A stretch of 36,929 bases of DNA from Marinobacter sp. GTDB taxonomy: Bacteria; Pseudomonadota; Gammaproteobacteria; Pseudomonadales; Oleiphilaceae. The position numbers were made by a program, and so were the translations under genes. The notes beneath the pieces were generated by a model. The model was not told the origin of the DNA, made no database searches, and saw only the letters and a program-made list of their open reading frames with translations. Each line of letters opens with the position of its first letter. Position 1 is the first letter of the stretch. Below are positions 7,324-15,777 of the stretch, one piece after another. The stretch is taken from assembly GCF_014859525.1 (NCBI RefSeq), contig NZ_JACUUB010000024.1, positions 1-36,929 on the forward strand, read 5' to 3'.

Positions 7324-8532
7324 TTAACGGTCCAGCAACTCAATCCAGTGTTGCACAGGCAACTGCGATCGGGTTTCCAGATGCAGTTGGCAACCAATGT
7401 TTGCCGTCACGATTTTAACCGGGTCGTCCACAGTCAGTGCTTGCAGTTTGTTATCCAGCAACGTCTGGCTCATCTCGGGTTGCAGAATGGAATAGGTGCC
7501 CGCAGAGCCGCAACAAAGGTGTTTGTCTTTGGTTGTGGCCAATTTAATTCCAGCTCTGGCAAGTACCTGCTCTACCACACCACTCTGCTTCATGGCGTGT
7601 TGAAGTGTACATGGGCAATGGAAAGCCACCTTGCCAGCCTGGACATCGGTTTTGATGAGCTCCAGATCTTCGCGCAGCAAAAAGGCTCCCAAATCCATGC
7701 ACAACTCACTAACCCTGCGGGCCTTGTGAGCATAAACCGGATCGTCTTTCAGCAGGTGGCCATAATCCTGCACCATCGCACCGCAGCCAGAAGCCGTCAT
7801 CACAATCGCCTCAGCACCGGCTTCGATGGCAGGCCACCAGGCGTCGATGTTGCGGCGCATCTGTTCCAGGCCGCGCTCATGCTCCGACAAGTGATAATTG
7901 ACCGCGCCACAACAACCAGCCTTGGGCGCTTCCACCAACGTGATACCGAGCTTGTCCAGTACCCGGGCGGTGGCCGCGTTGGTGTTCGGTGCGGCAGACG
8001 GCTGCGCACAGCCGGCGAGACCAAGCACGATCCGGTTATGGCTGGAGTGCGGCCATGGGCTGGCCTCATGGCGAACTGGCACTTTGGTACGCAGTTTCTC
8101 TGGAAGCAAGGGCCGAAAGGCCTGCCCCAGTCTGAGTACAAAACCAAATAACCGGCGGTCCGGCAGAACTCGGGTCAGCGCCCAGCGCAGCACCCGTTGT
8201 CTCGGCGACCTGGGCAGCTCTTGTTCGAGCAGACCGCGACTGATATCTACCAGACGGCCATACTGCACACCGGAAGGACAGGTCGTCTCACAGCTGCGGC
8301 AGGTCAGGCAACGATCCAGATGCTCCCGGGTCTTTTCGGTGGCTTCTGCGCCCTCCAGAAACATCTTCATCAGGTAAATCCGGCCCCTGGGGCCGTCACG
8401 CTCATCATTGAGCTCCTGATAGGTCGGGCAGGTGGCGTTACAAAAACCACAGTGTACGCAAGCCCGCAGGATCTCTTCCGCCTCCTGACCGTCGGGTGTA
8501 TTGGCAAAGTGCTGAACCAGATTTGTTTGCAT
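7324..8532 (-). CDS. glcF: Glycolate oxidase iron-sulfur subunit GlcF
   Basis: A 402-residue protein with two ferredoxin-type [4Fe-4S] motifs, CxxCxxCxxxCP at Cys25/28/31/35 and Cys75/78/81/85. Two CCG-domain cysteine clusters follow (AGCCGAVNYH and HLCCGSAGTY). It passes electrons from the GlcD/GlcE flavin subunits towards the membrane quinone pool during oxidation of glycolate to glyoxylate. Length and motif order match Escherichia coli GlcF. It starts two bases after the glcE stop codon and is last in glcDEF, with a terminator beyond. No glcG, glcB or malate synthase gene follows. Confidence 0.95.
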   Translation of the reverse strand: MQTNLVQHFANTPDGQEAEEILRACVHCGFCNATCPTYQELNDERDGPRGRIYLMKMFLEGAEATEKTREHLDRCLTCRSCETTCPSGVQYGRLVDISRGLLEQELPRSPRQRVLRWALTRVLPDRRLFGFVLRLGQAFRPLLPEKLRTKVPVRHEASPWPHSSHNRIVLGLAGCAQPSAAPNTNAATARVLDKLGITLVEAPKAGCCGAVNYHLSEHERGLEQMRRNIDAWWPAIEAGAEAIVMTASGCGAMVQDYGHLLKDDPVYAHKARRVSELCMDLGAFLLREDLELIKTDVQAGKVAFHCPCTLQHAMKQSGVVEQVLARAGIKLATTKDKHLCCGSAGTYSILQPEMSQTLLDNKLQALTVDDPVKIVTANIGCQLHLETRSQLPVQHWIELLDR

Positions 8533-8534
8533 GA

Positions 8535-9602
8535 TTACAACCAGCTGTAGAGACGGCCGGGATTGAAAATACCGTCCGGGTCAAACGAGTTTTTTACACG
8601 GCGCTGAATCGTTTTCAACGCCTCAGGCTGGGCGGGCATCACCTCGCCGGCGCGGTCACCGCCCCGGAACAGGCTGACCTGGCCACCGGCGGCTCTGGCC
8701 AGCGGCTCCAAGTCACTCAGCGTGGCCTGCCCCCGATACCAGCGCTGAGCGCCGGCCCAATCCAGCAACCATCGGCCTTCAAGTGCCGGCATGGTGGCAG
8801 CCGAGCCTACCGAGAAACGCCAGAGTGGTGCCTCGCTGGCTTTGAAAAAATCGTGTTGCAGGTCACGCACCTGCTGCCAGAACTGGTCACCTTGCGCCAT
8901 CACCACACCAGACCATTTCTCGGCCGTAGCGTCCACCGCCGAGCGAGCGCCGGCCAGGCGCAGGTACACCTTGCCATCCACCCAGCAAGCACCGGTGATT
9001 GGTTTGGGTTCGCCGGATCGCTTATTCATGTAGTGGATAACCTCATCCAGCGCCATGTCCTGCACCAGGGTGACGGTGGTGGCAGGCTTGGGCATGACCT
9101 TCAGGCTGATTTCGGTGATCGCACCCAGAGTGCCCATGGCGCCAGCCTGCAGGCGCGACACGTCATAGCCAGCCACGTTTTTCAGCACTTCACCGCCAAA
9201 GCGCAAGTGCTCACCCTTGCCATTAAGCAGGCGAATGCCCAACACCTGGTCCCGTACTGAACCACTCCAGGGCCGCGCCGGGCCAGACAGATTGCAGGCC
9301 AGGGTGCCACCGATGGTGGACCGATCACCGAACCGGGGCGGTTCAAAATGCAGGCACTGGCCGTGTTCCGCCAACGCCGCCTCGATGTCTTGCAATGGCG
9401 TGCCGGCCCGCGCCGTCAACACCAGTTCGACCGGGTGGTACTCGACGATGCCCGTATGCCCGGCCAGGCTCAGGGTGCTCGCATCGGCACTGGCCAGCCG
9501 GCCCATGAACGCTTTGGTACCGCCCCCCACAATATTGAGCGTTTGCTTGTTACGGCGGGCCTGAAGCACCTGCTCCTGTAACTCTTGGATCTGATCAGCC
9601 AT
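8535..9602 (-). CDS. glcE: Glycolate oxidase FAD-binding subunit GlcE
   Basis: A 355-residue PCMH-type FAD-binding protein (NIVGGGTKAFMG near the N-terminus, then RFGDRSTIGGTLACNLSGPARPW and GEVLKNVAGYDVSRL), ending with FDPDGIFNPGRLY as in the glycolate/lactate oxidase family. With GlcD and GlcF it forms glycolate oxidase. The ATG at 9602 overlaps the end of glcD by eight bases, and from there the protein reads MADQIQELQ, the expected N-terminus. The same frame stays open 27 codons further inside glcD, but that part has no family character. Confidence 0.93.
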   Translation of the reverse strand: MADQIQELQEQVLQARRNKQTLNIVGGGTKAFMGRLASADASTLSLAGHTGIVEYHPVELVLTARAGTPLQDIEAALAEHGQCLHFEPPRFGDRSTIGGTLACNLSGPARPWSGSVRDQVLGIRLLNGKGEHLRFGGEVLKNVAGYDVSRLQAGAMGTLGAITEISLKVMPKPATTVTLVQDMALDEVIHYMNKRSGEPKPITGACWVDGKVYLRLAGARSAVDATAEKWSGVVMAQGDQFWQQVRDLQHDFFKASEAPLWRFSVGSAATMPALEGRWLLDWAGAQRWYRGQATLSDLEPLARAAGGQVSLFRGGDRAGEVMPAQPEALKTIQRRVKNSFDPDGIFNPGRLYSWL

Positions 9603-11067
9603 GGCTGGCTTCCACCTGTTCGTGCTTGTGCTGTTTGTGTTCGATAGACCGGTACTCCTGGCAGAACCTGAGCGTGGGCACACCTTTGCCCGGGTTCAGA
9701 ATACCGGTGGGATCAAACGCTGCTTTGATGTCGTGGAACTGCTGCAGCTCGTTATCATTAAACTGCACCGCCATTTGCCGGATTTTTTCCACGCCCACGC
9801 CATGTTCGCCGGTTATACAGCCGCCAACCTCCACGCACAGCTCAAGAATACGACTGCCAAAGGCCTCGGCGCTCTCGAGCTCACCCGGCACGTTGGCATC
9901 AAACAGAATCAACGGATGCAGATTACCATCGCCGGCGTGGAACACATTGGCCACTCGCAGAGCGAATTCCTCGGCCATTTTTTCCATTGCCAGCAGCACC
10001 CGGGCCAGATACCGGCGGGGAATGGTGCCGTCCATGCAGTAATAATCCGGTGAAATACGCCCCACTGCGGGAAAGGCCGACTTGCGCCCCTTCCACAGCA
10101 GCGCACGCTCCTCTTCGCTTTGAGAGGTACGAATCGACGTAGCACCGAGTTTGCGAAACACCGCTTCTGCCTCGGCAATATGCTGCTGCACTTCTTCTTC
10201 TGTACCATCTACCTCACACAACAGCAGCGCCTTTGCCTCTCTGGGGTAGCCGGCGTGGCAAAAGTCATCAGTCGCGATGATCGCGTGGCTGTCCATCATC
10301 TCCAAGCCACCGGGAATGATACCGTGAGAGATGATGCCGCCCACCGCATCACCGGCTTTCTCAATGCTGTCGAAACCGGCAATGATCACCTGGGCCACTT
10401 CTGGCTTCGGCAGCAGTTTTACCTTCACTTCGGTAACCACACCCAGCAAGCCTTCAGAGCCGGTAATCAGTGCCAACAAGTCCATGCCACTGCAGTCGAG
10501 GCCGTCGCTGCCGAGGGTGACCCGGTCGCCTTCCGCGGTAATCATCTCGACGCTGAGGATGTTATGCACGGTCAGGCCATATTTGAGGCAGTGCACGCCA
10601 CCGGCATTTTCCGCGACGTTACCGCCTATGGAGCAGGCAATCTGGGATGAGGGGTCCGGACCATAATAGAGCCCGTATTGGGCAGCTTCTTCGCTGATCG
10701 CCAGATTGCGGACACCCGGCTGTAGCCGCGCCGTTCGGGCCAGCGGATCGAGCTCAAGAATGCGATCGAATCGCGCCAGCGACAGCACCACACCTTCTTT
10801 ATGAGGCATGGCCCCCGCGCACAGCCCGGTGCCGGCACCGCGCGCCACCACCGGAATGTTGTGCTCATGGCAAATACATATGACCCGCTGCACATGGGCG
10901 ACAGTATCCGGCAGCACCACCAGCATCGGCAGCTCGCGGTACATGGCCAGGCCATCGCATTCATAGGGCTTCAGAGTTTCGTCATCGCTGATGACAAACG
11001 CAGGATCAATGAACTGCCTGAACGTGTCCGCCAATTGTTCGCGGCTTATTGTTGGCTTGTCAGTCAT
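9595..11067 (-). CDS. glcD: Glycolate oxidase catalytic FAD subunit GlcD
   Basis: A 490-residue FAD-linked oxidase: the N-terminal FAD_binding_4 domain contains RGAGTGLCAGAMP and GPDPSSQIACSIGGNVAENAGG, and the C-terminal FAD-oxidase_C domain contains FHAGDGNLHPLILFD and GEHGVGVEKI. It oxidises glycolate to glyoxylate. Two starts are possible: ATG 11067 (MTDKPTISREQ, weak GGAA site) and ATG 11118, which adds 17 polar residues unlike the family. I prefer 11067. A TTGACA lies about 20 bases upstream of 11118, so a promoter there might leave little leader for the longer form. It is first in glcDEF; a GntR/FadR-type palindrome sits upstream, but no glcC gene is in the window. Confidence 0.93.
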   Translation of the reverse strand: MTDKPTISREQLADTFRQFIDPAFVISDDETLKPYECDGLAMYRELPMLVVLPDTVAHVQRVICICHEHNIPVVARGAGTGLCAGAMPHKEGVVLSLARFDRILELDPLARTARLQPGVRNLAISEEAAQYGLYYGPDPSSQIACSIGGNVAENAGGVHCLKYGLTVHNILSVEMITAEGDRVTLGSDGLDCSGMDLLALITGSEGLLGVVTEVKVKLLPKPEVAQVIIAGFDSIEKAGDAVGGIISHGIIPGGLEMMDSHAIIATDDFCHAGYPREAKALLLCEVDGTEEEVQQHIAEAEAVFRKLGATSIRTSQSEEERALLWKGRKSAFPAVGRISPDYYCMDGTIPRRYLARVLLAMEKMAEEFALRVANVFHAGDGNLHPLILFDANVPGELESAEAFGSRILELCVEVGGCITGEHGVGVEKIRQMAVQFNDNELQQFHDIKAAFDPTGILNPGKGVPTLRFCQEYRSIEHKQHKHEQVEASHG

Positions 11068-11141
11068 AGCATTTCCGGCCACTTGCTGCTCACGTTGTCC
11101 TCTATCTTCATCATTCATGCCGGCATCGTCTACCCTTTTGT

Positions 11142-11160
11142 CAACTGGTCATACCAATTG
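11142..11160 (-). promoter_or_regulatory. GntR/FadR-type operator upstream of glcDEF
   Basis: CAACTGGTCATACCAATTG is a near-perfect palindrome: CAA-x-TGGT-xxx-ACCA-x-TTG. TGGT-N3-ACCA is the usual site form for the FadR subfamily of GntR regulators, which includes GlcC, LldR and PdhR. It lies 75 bases upstream of the chosen glcD start and next to a minus-strand TTGACA. A GlcC-like protein encoded elsewhere is the likely ligand-responsive regulator. Confidence 0.55.
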
Positions 11161-11418
11161 ACTATATAGAAACACTTGCCACAACCGATCACAATTGTCG
11201 CCGAACGCCCCGAAGAACCCACCACCCGCTGTAGGCGATGGCCAACTCGCCAAAGTACTTGCATTGATTAATGATTACGCCAGAATGTTCCAAAGGCCGT
11301 GCGCCATCCGGATTGTGAGTGCCGCCAAGTTCACGAAAACCCAACAAAGCGGTATTGCTTTCCACGGCGACAGTCCGTAAAACATGCGCCCTTTAATGAC
11401 AGCCCCAGGAGTCACCCC
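11161..11418 (+). promoter_or_regulatory. Leader/promoter region of the aot operon
   Basis: About 260 bases between the glc operator and the aotP ATG. It must hold the aot promoter. I can point only to AT-rich sequence (TTGCATTGATTAATGATTA near 11260-11278) without a convincing -35/-10 pair or ArgR box. The open frame that runs through it into aotP from 11299 lacks a ribosome site and is not part of the protein. Confidence 0.3.
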
Positions 11419-12189
11419 ATGGCGGAAACCGCGCCTCTGATTTGCAGGGACATCCACAAAACCTTTGATCAACTTGAAGTCCTCAAGGGCATTTCTCTGG
11501 AAACCCGCAAAGGCGATGTGATTTCCCTGATCGGCAGTTCCGGCTCGGGTAAAAGCACCTTCTTACGCTGCATCAACATGCTGGAAACCCCCACCTCGGG
11601 CGACATTATCGTGCACGGTGACCCAATACGGTTCAAACATAACCGCAAAGGTCAGCGGGTACCCGCCGACAACCGCCAGGTCGAACTGATCCGGGCGCGG
11701 CTGTCCATGGTTTTCCAGAGCTTCAACCTCTGGTCCCACATGACCGTGCTGGAAAACATCATCGAAGCCCCGATCAATGTTCTGAAAGTCCCCAAGAAGG
11801 AAGCCATCGAGCGGGCCGAAGCCTACCTGAACAAAGTCGGCATCTACGAGCGCAAAGACTATTACCCGGCCCAGATGTCCGGCGGCCAGCAGCAGCGCGC
11901 GGCCATTGCCCGTGCCCTGGCTATGGAGCCAGAAGTAATGCTGTTTGATGAACCCACCTCAGCGCTGGACCCAGAGCTGGTGGGCGAAGTATTGAAGGTA
12001 ATGCAGAGTCTGGCCGAGGAAGGCCGCACCATGATCGTGGTCACCCACGAAATGGCATTTGCCAGGGATGTGTCCACTCAGGTCCTGTTCTTGCATCAGG
12101 GCGTGATTGAGGAGCAGGGTTCGCCGGATAAGGTCTTCGATCATCCGGAGTCCGAACGTATGAAGCAATTTCTTGCTCCGAAGTTCTAG
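11419..12189 (+). CDS. aotP: Arginine/ornithine ABC transporter ATP-binding protein
   Basis: A 256-residue ABC ATPase of the polar amino acid family (HisP/AotP). Walker A GSSGSGKS is at residues 39-46, the signature SGGQQQR is at about 155-161, Walker B is [12 protein letters not shown] and the H-loop is [10 protein letters not shown]. It drives import through AotQ/AotM. The start is the ATG at 11419 with AGGAG eight bases upstream. It is first in a plus-strand operon with the binding protein and two permeases. Arginine/ornithine specificity is inferred from the operon and its closeness to the AST genes; histidine or lysine cannot be excluded from sequence. Confidence 0.9.
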   Translation: MAETAPLICRDIHKTFDQLEVLKGISLETRKGDVISLIGSSGSGKSTFLRCINMLETPTSGDIIVHGDPIRFKHNRKGQRVPADNRQVELIRARLSMVFQSFNLWSHMTVLENIIEAPINVLKVPKKEAIERAEAYLNKVGIYERKDYYPAQMSGGQQQRAAIARALAMEPEVMLFDEPTSALDPELVGEVLKVMQSLAEEGRTMIVVTHEMAFARDVSTQVLFLHQGVIEEQGSPDKVFDHPESERMKQFLAPKF

Positions 12190-12275
12190 ATCCGGTGCTA
12201 TCTTGAAACCGGTATTGGAACAAAAGTTTCGCTAAAGAATAAAGCCGCACAGGCAAATCACTGGAGAAGTGACAC

Positions 12276-13028
12276 ATGAAAAAACTGATTGTTGCAGCAA
12301 GCTGTGCTCTGGCCATGATCGCTGGCACTGCTCAAGCCCAGGATCGCAACCTGCGGGTTGCTTTCGACATTCCCTACGAGCCGTTTGAATATCGCGATGA
12401 GAATGGCGAGCTGACCGGTTTCGAGGTAGAACTGGCCACCGCCATGTGTGAAGAACTGAGCGCCAACTGCGAATTCGTCATTCAGGCGTGGGATGGCATG
12501 ATCCCGGGCCTGCTGGCTCGCAAATTCGATATCATCATGTCGTCTATGTCGATCACTCCTGAACGCGCCGAGCGGGTACTGTTTTCCGAGCCGTACTACA
12601 TCACTCCGGGTGGCTGGTTCGGTCCTGAATCTTTCAACACCGACGTTACCGACATGGATGCCATGAAAGGCAAGAACGTAGGTGTACAGCGTGGCACCAC
12701 CATGGACACCTACGTAACCGAGAACATGGGCGGCGTGGTTTCTATCAAGCGCTACACCACGGCTGAGGACATGGTTCTCGACCTGGAAGGCCAGCGCCTG
12801 GATGCGGTCTTTGTAGACTACCCGGTGGGTGAGCAGACCATCCTGAACCGCGACGGCTACAAAGAAGTGGGTGAATCGGTAAAACTGGGTGAAGGCGTCG
12901 GCGTTGCTATGCGCAAGCGTGATGCCGATCTGGCGGAAGACATCAACGCCGCACTCAAGAAGCTGAAAGAAGATGGCACCTACGATGCCATCATGGAGAA
13001 ATACTTCAGCTACGACATCAAGATCTAA
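12276..13028 (+). CDS. aotJ: Arginine/ornithine periplasmic binding protein
   Basis: A 250-residue type-2 periplasmic solute-binding protein (SBP_bac_3). A signal peptide ends at AQA (residue 21). The mature part begins RNLRVAFDIPYEPFEY and carries GFEVELATAMCEEL and IMSSMSITPERAERVLFSEPYY, the hallmarks of the HisJ/ArgT/AotJ group. It captures basic amino acids in the periplasm and hands them to AotQ/AotM. GGAGAAG precedes the ATG. It lies 86 bases after aotP; that gap may help raise expression of the binding protein relative to the ATPase, but I see no hairpin with a U-run. Confidence 0.9.
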   Translation: MKKLIVAASCALAMIAGTAQAQDRNLRVAFDIPYEPFEYRDENGELTGFEVELATAMCEELSANCEFVIQAWDGMIPGLLARKFDIIMSSMSITPERAERVLFSEPYYITPGGWFGPESFNTDVTDMDAMKGKNVGVQRGTTMDTYVTENMGGVVSIKRYTTAEDMVLDLEGQRLDAVFVDYPVGEQTILNRDGYKEVGESVKLGEGVGVAMRKRDADLAEDINAALKKLKEDGTYDAIMEKYFSYDIKI

Positions 13029-13079
13029 CACGACCCCGGGAGCGGCCACCTGGCTGCTCCCCGCTTTCCGGATAATCCC

Positions 13080-13784
13080 ATGCTTGATCTGAAAGGCTAT
13101 GGCCCGGCCCTCGCAGAGGGGGCAGTCGTTACCATAGAGCTGGCCTTCCTGTCGCTCGCACTCGCGCTCACACTGGGCTTACTTGGTGCATCTGCCAAGC
13201 TCTCCGGCAACCGAGTACTGACCGGCGTTGCGACGGCCTACACCACCTTGATTCGAGGCGTACCCGATCTGGTGATGATGCTGCTGTTTTACTACGGTGG
13301 CCAGGTGGCGGTGAATGCGCTTTCTGATTATCTGTGGGAAACCCGGCAAATCGACTTTTTCTTTCAGTTTGATCCGTTCATCTCTGGTGTGGTGACAATC
13401 GGGCTGATTTTTGGTGCCTACATGACGGAAACCTTCCGCGGCGCATTTCTGGCGGTGGATGTTGGCCAGATTGAGGCCGCCAGGGCCTATGGTTTTTCCC
13501 GCTGGCACACCTTTCGGCGGATAATGATCCCTCAGATGCTGCGTCATGCCCTGCCCGGCATCGGCAACAACTGGCAGGTGTTGCTGAAAACCACGGCCCT
13601 GGTGTCGATCATCGGCCTGACCGATATGGTGCGGGTGGCGGAAGAAGCCGCCAAGGCCGAGCGCATGCCGTTCCACTTTTTCATTCCGGTGGCGGCGGTT
13701 TACCTGTTGCTGACGGCAGGTTCGGAGCTGTTCATCAAGTGGCTCGACAAGCGGGCCAACGTCGGCGTGGTTCGGGGGAATTGA
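13080..13784 (+). CDS. aotQ: Arginine/ornithine ABC transporter permease
   Basis: A 234-residue inner-membrane permease of the HisMQ family, with about five hydrophobic helices and the EAA loop EAARAYGFSRWHTFRRIMIPQMLRHALPG in which the ATPase docks (quoted in parts: EAARAYGFS, RRIMIPQ). The binding-protein-dependent transport motif is clear. The start at 13080 has no strong ribosome site, so it may be translated by coupling to aotJ 51 bases upstream. It works as a heterodimer with AotM. Confidence 0.88.
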   Translation: MLDLKGYGPALAEGAVVTIELAFLSLALALTLGLLGASAKLSGNRVLTGVATAYTTLIRGVPDLVMMLLFYYGGQVAVNALSDYLWETRQIDFFFQFDPFISGVVTIGLIFGAYMTETFRGAFLAVDVGQIEAARAYGFSRWHTFRRIMIPQMLRHALPGIGNNWQVLLKTTALVSIIGLTDMVRVAEEAAKAERMPFHFFIPVAAVYLLLTAGSELFIKWLDKRANVGVVRGN

Positions 13785-13787
13785 TCG

Positions 13788-14510
13788 ATGCCTGATTTCA
13801 TTGCCGAGTGGCTGAACGAGAACGATATCTTCACAACCATGACCCTGATGGAATACTGGGGTGGCATGGTGACCACCGTGCAGCTGGTGTTTCTGTCGCT
13901 GGTGATTGGTCTGGTGATTGCGGTGCCTTTGGCGATTCTGCGCACGGTGCGTAATCCGTTTGTGTCTGGTCCGATCTGGCTGTACACCTACCTGTTCCGG
14001 GGCACGCCGCTGCTGATTCAGCTGTACATTATCTATTACGGTGTGGCGCAGATTCCGGGCATTCATGAGACCTTCTGGTGGGCCATTTTCCGGGAGCCGT
14101 TTTACCCGGCGCTGTTGGCGTTTACGTTGAACACGGCGGCCTATACCACGGAGATTCTACGGGGTGCGATTATTGCCACGCCCAATGGCGAGATTGAAGC
14201 GGCGAAGGCTTATGGCATGAACTGGCTGTTGCGGATGCGGCGGATTATTCTGCCCAATGCGGCACGGCGGGCGGTGCAGGCGTACTCGAATGAGGTGATT
14301 TTCATGCTGCATGCGAGTGCGATTGCCAGTGTGGTGACGATTATTGACCTGACCGGGGCAGCGCGGAATATTTACTCGCGGTTTTACGCACCGTTTGAGG
14401 CGTTCATTTTTGTGGCACTGCTTTATATGGTGCTGACGTTCATGCTGGTGTTTGCTTTCCGTAAGCTGGAGAATCATTTGTTGCGGCATCAGCGGCCGGC
14501 TAACTCCTGA
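13788..14510 (+). CDS. aotM: Arginine/ornithine ABC transporter permease
   Basis: A 240-residue HisMQ-family permease, partner of AotQ. It has hydrophobic helices (VQLVFLSLVIGLVIAVPLAIL, FVALLYMVLTFMLVFAF) and the EAA loop EIEAAKAYGMNWLLRMRRIILP. It starts three bases after the aotQ stop, so the two are surely cotranscribed. The operon ends here or continues into astE across a 217-base gap that holds a large structured repeat and a small hairpin. Confidence 0.88.
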   Translation: MPDFIAEWLNENDIFTTMTLMEYWGGMVTTVQLVFLSLVIGLVIAVPLAILRTVRNPFVSGPIWLYTYLFRGTPLLIQLYIIYYGVAQIPGIHETFWWAIFREPFYPALLAFTLNTAAYTTEILRGAIIATPNGEIEAAKAYGMNWLLRMRRIILPNAARRAVQAYSNEVIFMLHASAIASVVTIIDLTGAARNIYSRFYAPFEAFIFVALLYMVLTFMLVFAFRKLENHLLRHQRPANS

Positions 14511-14530
14511 GTTTTGGCTCTTGGTGCAGG

Positions 14531-14577
14531 GCCAGCTGGCTGCGTTCATTCTAAAGATTGGTGCCAGGCCAGCTGGC
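14531..14577. repeat. Two copies of the palindrome GCCAGCTGGC
   Basis: GCCAGCTGGC occurs at 14531-14540 and 14568-14577, the second copy touching the left arm of the structured repeat that follows. Each copy is self-complementary, so the two could pair with each other and compete with the repeat's long stem. Confidence 0.4.
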
Positions 14578-14672
14578 AGGATCTGCTTTCCGGGAAACGC
14601 TACGAGCACATCCATGTGTGCTTCTTTCAGGCCGTCCCTGGCCTTCAAGATTCCCGGAAAGCAGATCCTGCC
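14575..14672. repeat. Structured intergenic repeat, copy 1
   Basis: A 98-base element with perfectly complementary 22-base arms (14575-14596 and 14651-14672) around a 54-base core (14597-14650). The core carries two small hairpins: AGCACA-TCCATG-TGTGCT and AGGCC-GTCCCT-GGCCT. A second copy at 25768-25863 shares 46 of 54 core bases in the same plus-strand orientation but has different, equally perfect arms. The element lies between aotM and astE and could affect read-through or mRNA stability. I know of no named family for it; it is not a REP/BIME or ERIC sequence that I recognise, and no transposase is linked to it. Confidence 0.85.
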
Positions 14673-14690
14673 ATCTGTCCCCGAACTTTG

Positions 14691-14716
14691 AGAGGGCTTT
14701 CGCAAAGCTCTTTTCT
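14691..14716 (+). terminator. Possible attenuator/terminator hairpin before astE
   Basis: AGAGGGCTTT, loop CGC, AAAGCTCTTT: ten pairs including two G-U wobbles, running into TTTTCT. The hairpin ends just before the astE ribosome site (AAGGGG). It may limit transcription from aotM into astE or affect astE translation. The weak T-run makes a true terminator uncertain. Confidence 0.35.
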
Positions 14717-14727
14717 AAGGGGAATCT

Positions 14728-15777
14728 ATGAACGTTTTGAACCACCTCTTCAACTTCCACCCTGACTGGCTGGCGCACACCTTGGCCAGCGCCTCTTCCG
14801 ATTTACCCGAAACCAAGCACCAACTCCCGGACGGCACGCAGGTTTCCCGTAAAGCCAACGGCGTGCTGTGGCTGACACCGCCAGCGGGACGGGAGAACCC
14901 GAACAAGGAGGCGTTAATTGTCTCGGCCGGGGTGCACGGTAACGAGACGGCGCCGATTGAGGTGTTGAACACTCTGGTGTCTGAGCTATTAGCTGGGGAA
15001 TGGGAACTCGCCTGCCCGCTATTGCTGATACTGGGCAATCCGCCTGCGATGACCGCTGGCACCCGGTTTATCGAGGTAAACATGAACCGGCTGTTTAACG
15101 GGGCCCATGGCAAGGCGGACTATGCGGCGTTGCCGGAGGCCCGGCGGGCGCGGTTTCTGGAGGAGATGTGCCGGCAGTTTGCGATGGCACATCAGGGGCT
15201 GGCGTTGAGTCATTATGATTTGCACACGGCTATCCGACCGTCGAAACGGGAGCGGTTTGCGTTGTACCCGTTTGTGGAAGGCCGTTCGGTGCCGGCGGGG
15301 CAGTGTGCGTTTTTGCTGGAGGCGGAGGTGGAGACGCTGTTGCTGCAACACAAGGAATCCACGGTGTTTTCGTCGTTCACCGCCGGGTTGTTGAAGGCGG
15401 AGAGTTTTACCGTCGAGCTGGGCAAGGTGGCGCCGTTCGGGCGGAACGACTTGCGACGGTTTCGGGGAATCGAGCGGGCCTTGCGGCGGCGGTTTGGTGG
15501 TCAGCCGGCACCGGCCGTTGCACCGCCGTTTGATCACCTGACGGTGTTTGAGGTGGTGCACGAGATACTGAATACCGGGCCGTCGTTCCGGTTTCATGTG
15601 CCGGATGAGGTGGCGAATTTTACCGAGTACCAGCCCGGCACGGTGATCTGGGAGGATGACCAGACCTGCTACCGGGTGGGTACGGCGCCGGAGGCGGTTG
15701 TGTTCCCCAACCGGGAGGTCCCGGTGGGGCAACGGGTCGGCCTGATGGTCAGGCCGGGGCGTTCTCGGGTTCGCTGA
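14728..15777 (+). CDS. astE: Succinylglutamate desuccinylase AstE
   Basis: A 349-residue zinc carboxypeptidase-like enzyme of the AstE/AspA family. It performs the last AST step, hydrolysing N-succinylglutamate to glutamate and succinate. Zinc ligands are His70 and Glu73 (GVHGNETAPIEV) and His166 (YDLHTAIRPS); the probable catalytic Glu is Glu230 (FTVELGKVAPFG). It is somewhat longer than Escherichia coli AstE (about 322). AAGGGG precedes the ATG. In pseudomonads this gene ends the aru operon; here it sits with the transporter genes, separated from astB by an efflux operon. Its last 29 bases overlap the end of the convergent RND gene. Confidence 0.93.
   Translation: MNVLNHLFNFHPDWLAHTLASASSDLPETKHQLPDGTQVSRKANGVLWLTPPAGRENPNKEALIVSAGVHGNETAPIEVLNTLVSELLAGEWELACPLLLILGNPPAMTAGTRFIEVNMNRLFNGAHGKADYAALPEARRARFLEEMCRQFAMAHQGLALSHYDLHTAIRPSKRERFALYPFVEGRSVPAGQCAFLLEAEVETLLLQHKESTVFSSFTAGLLKAESFTVELGKVAPFGRNDLRRFRGIERALRRRFGGQPAPAVAPPFDHLTVFEVVHEILNTGPSFRFHVPDEVANFTEYQPGTVIWEDDQTCYRVGTAPEAVVFPNREVPVGQRVGLMVRPGRSRVR

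Noticed and set aside
14551..14778. ORFs running through repeat copy 1 in the aotM-astE gap
   Set aside because: They exist only because the palindromic repeat lacks stops; similar peptides appear at copy 2 for the same reason.
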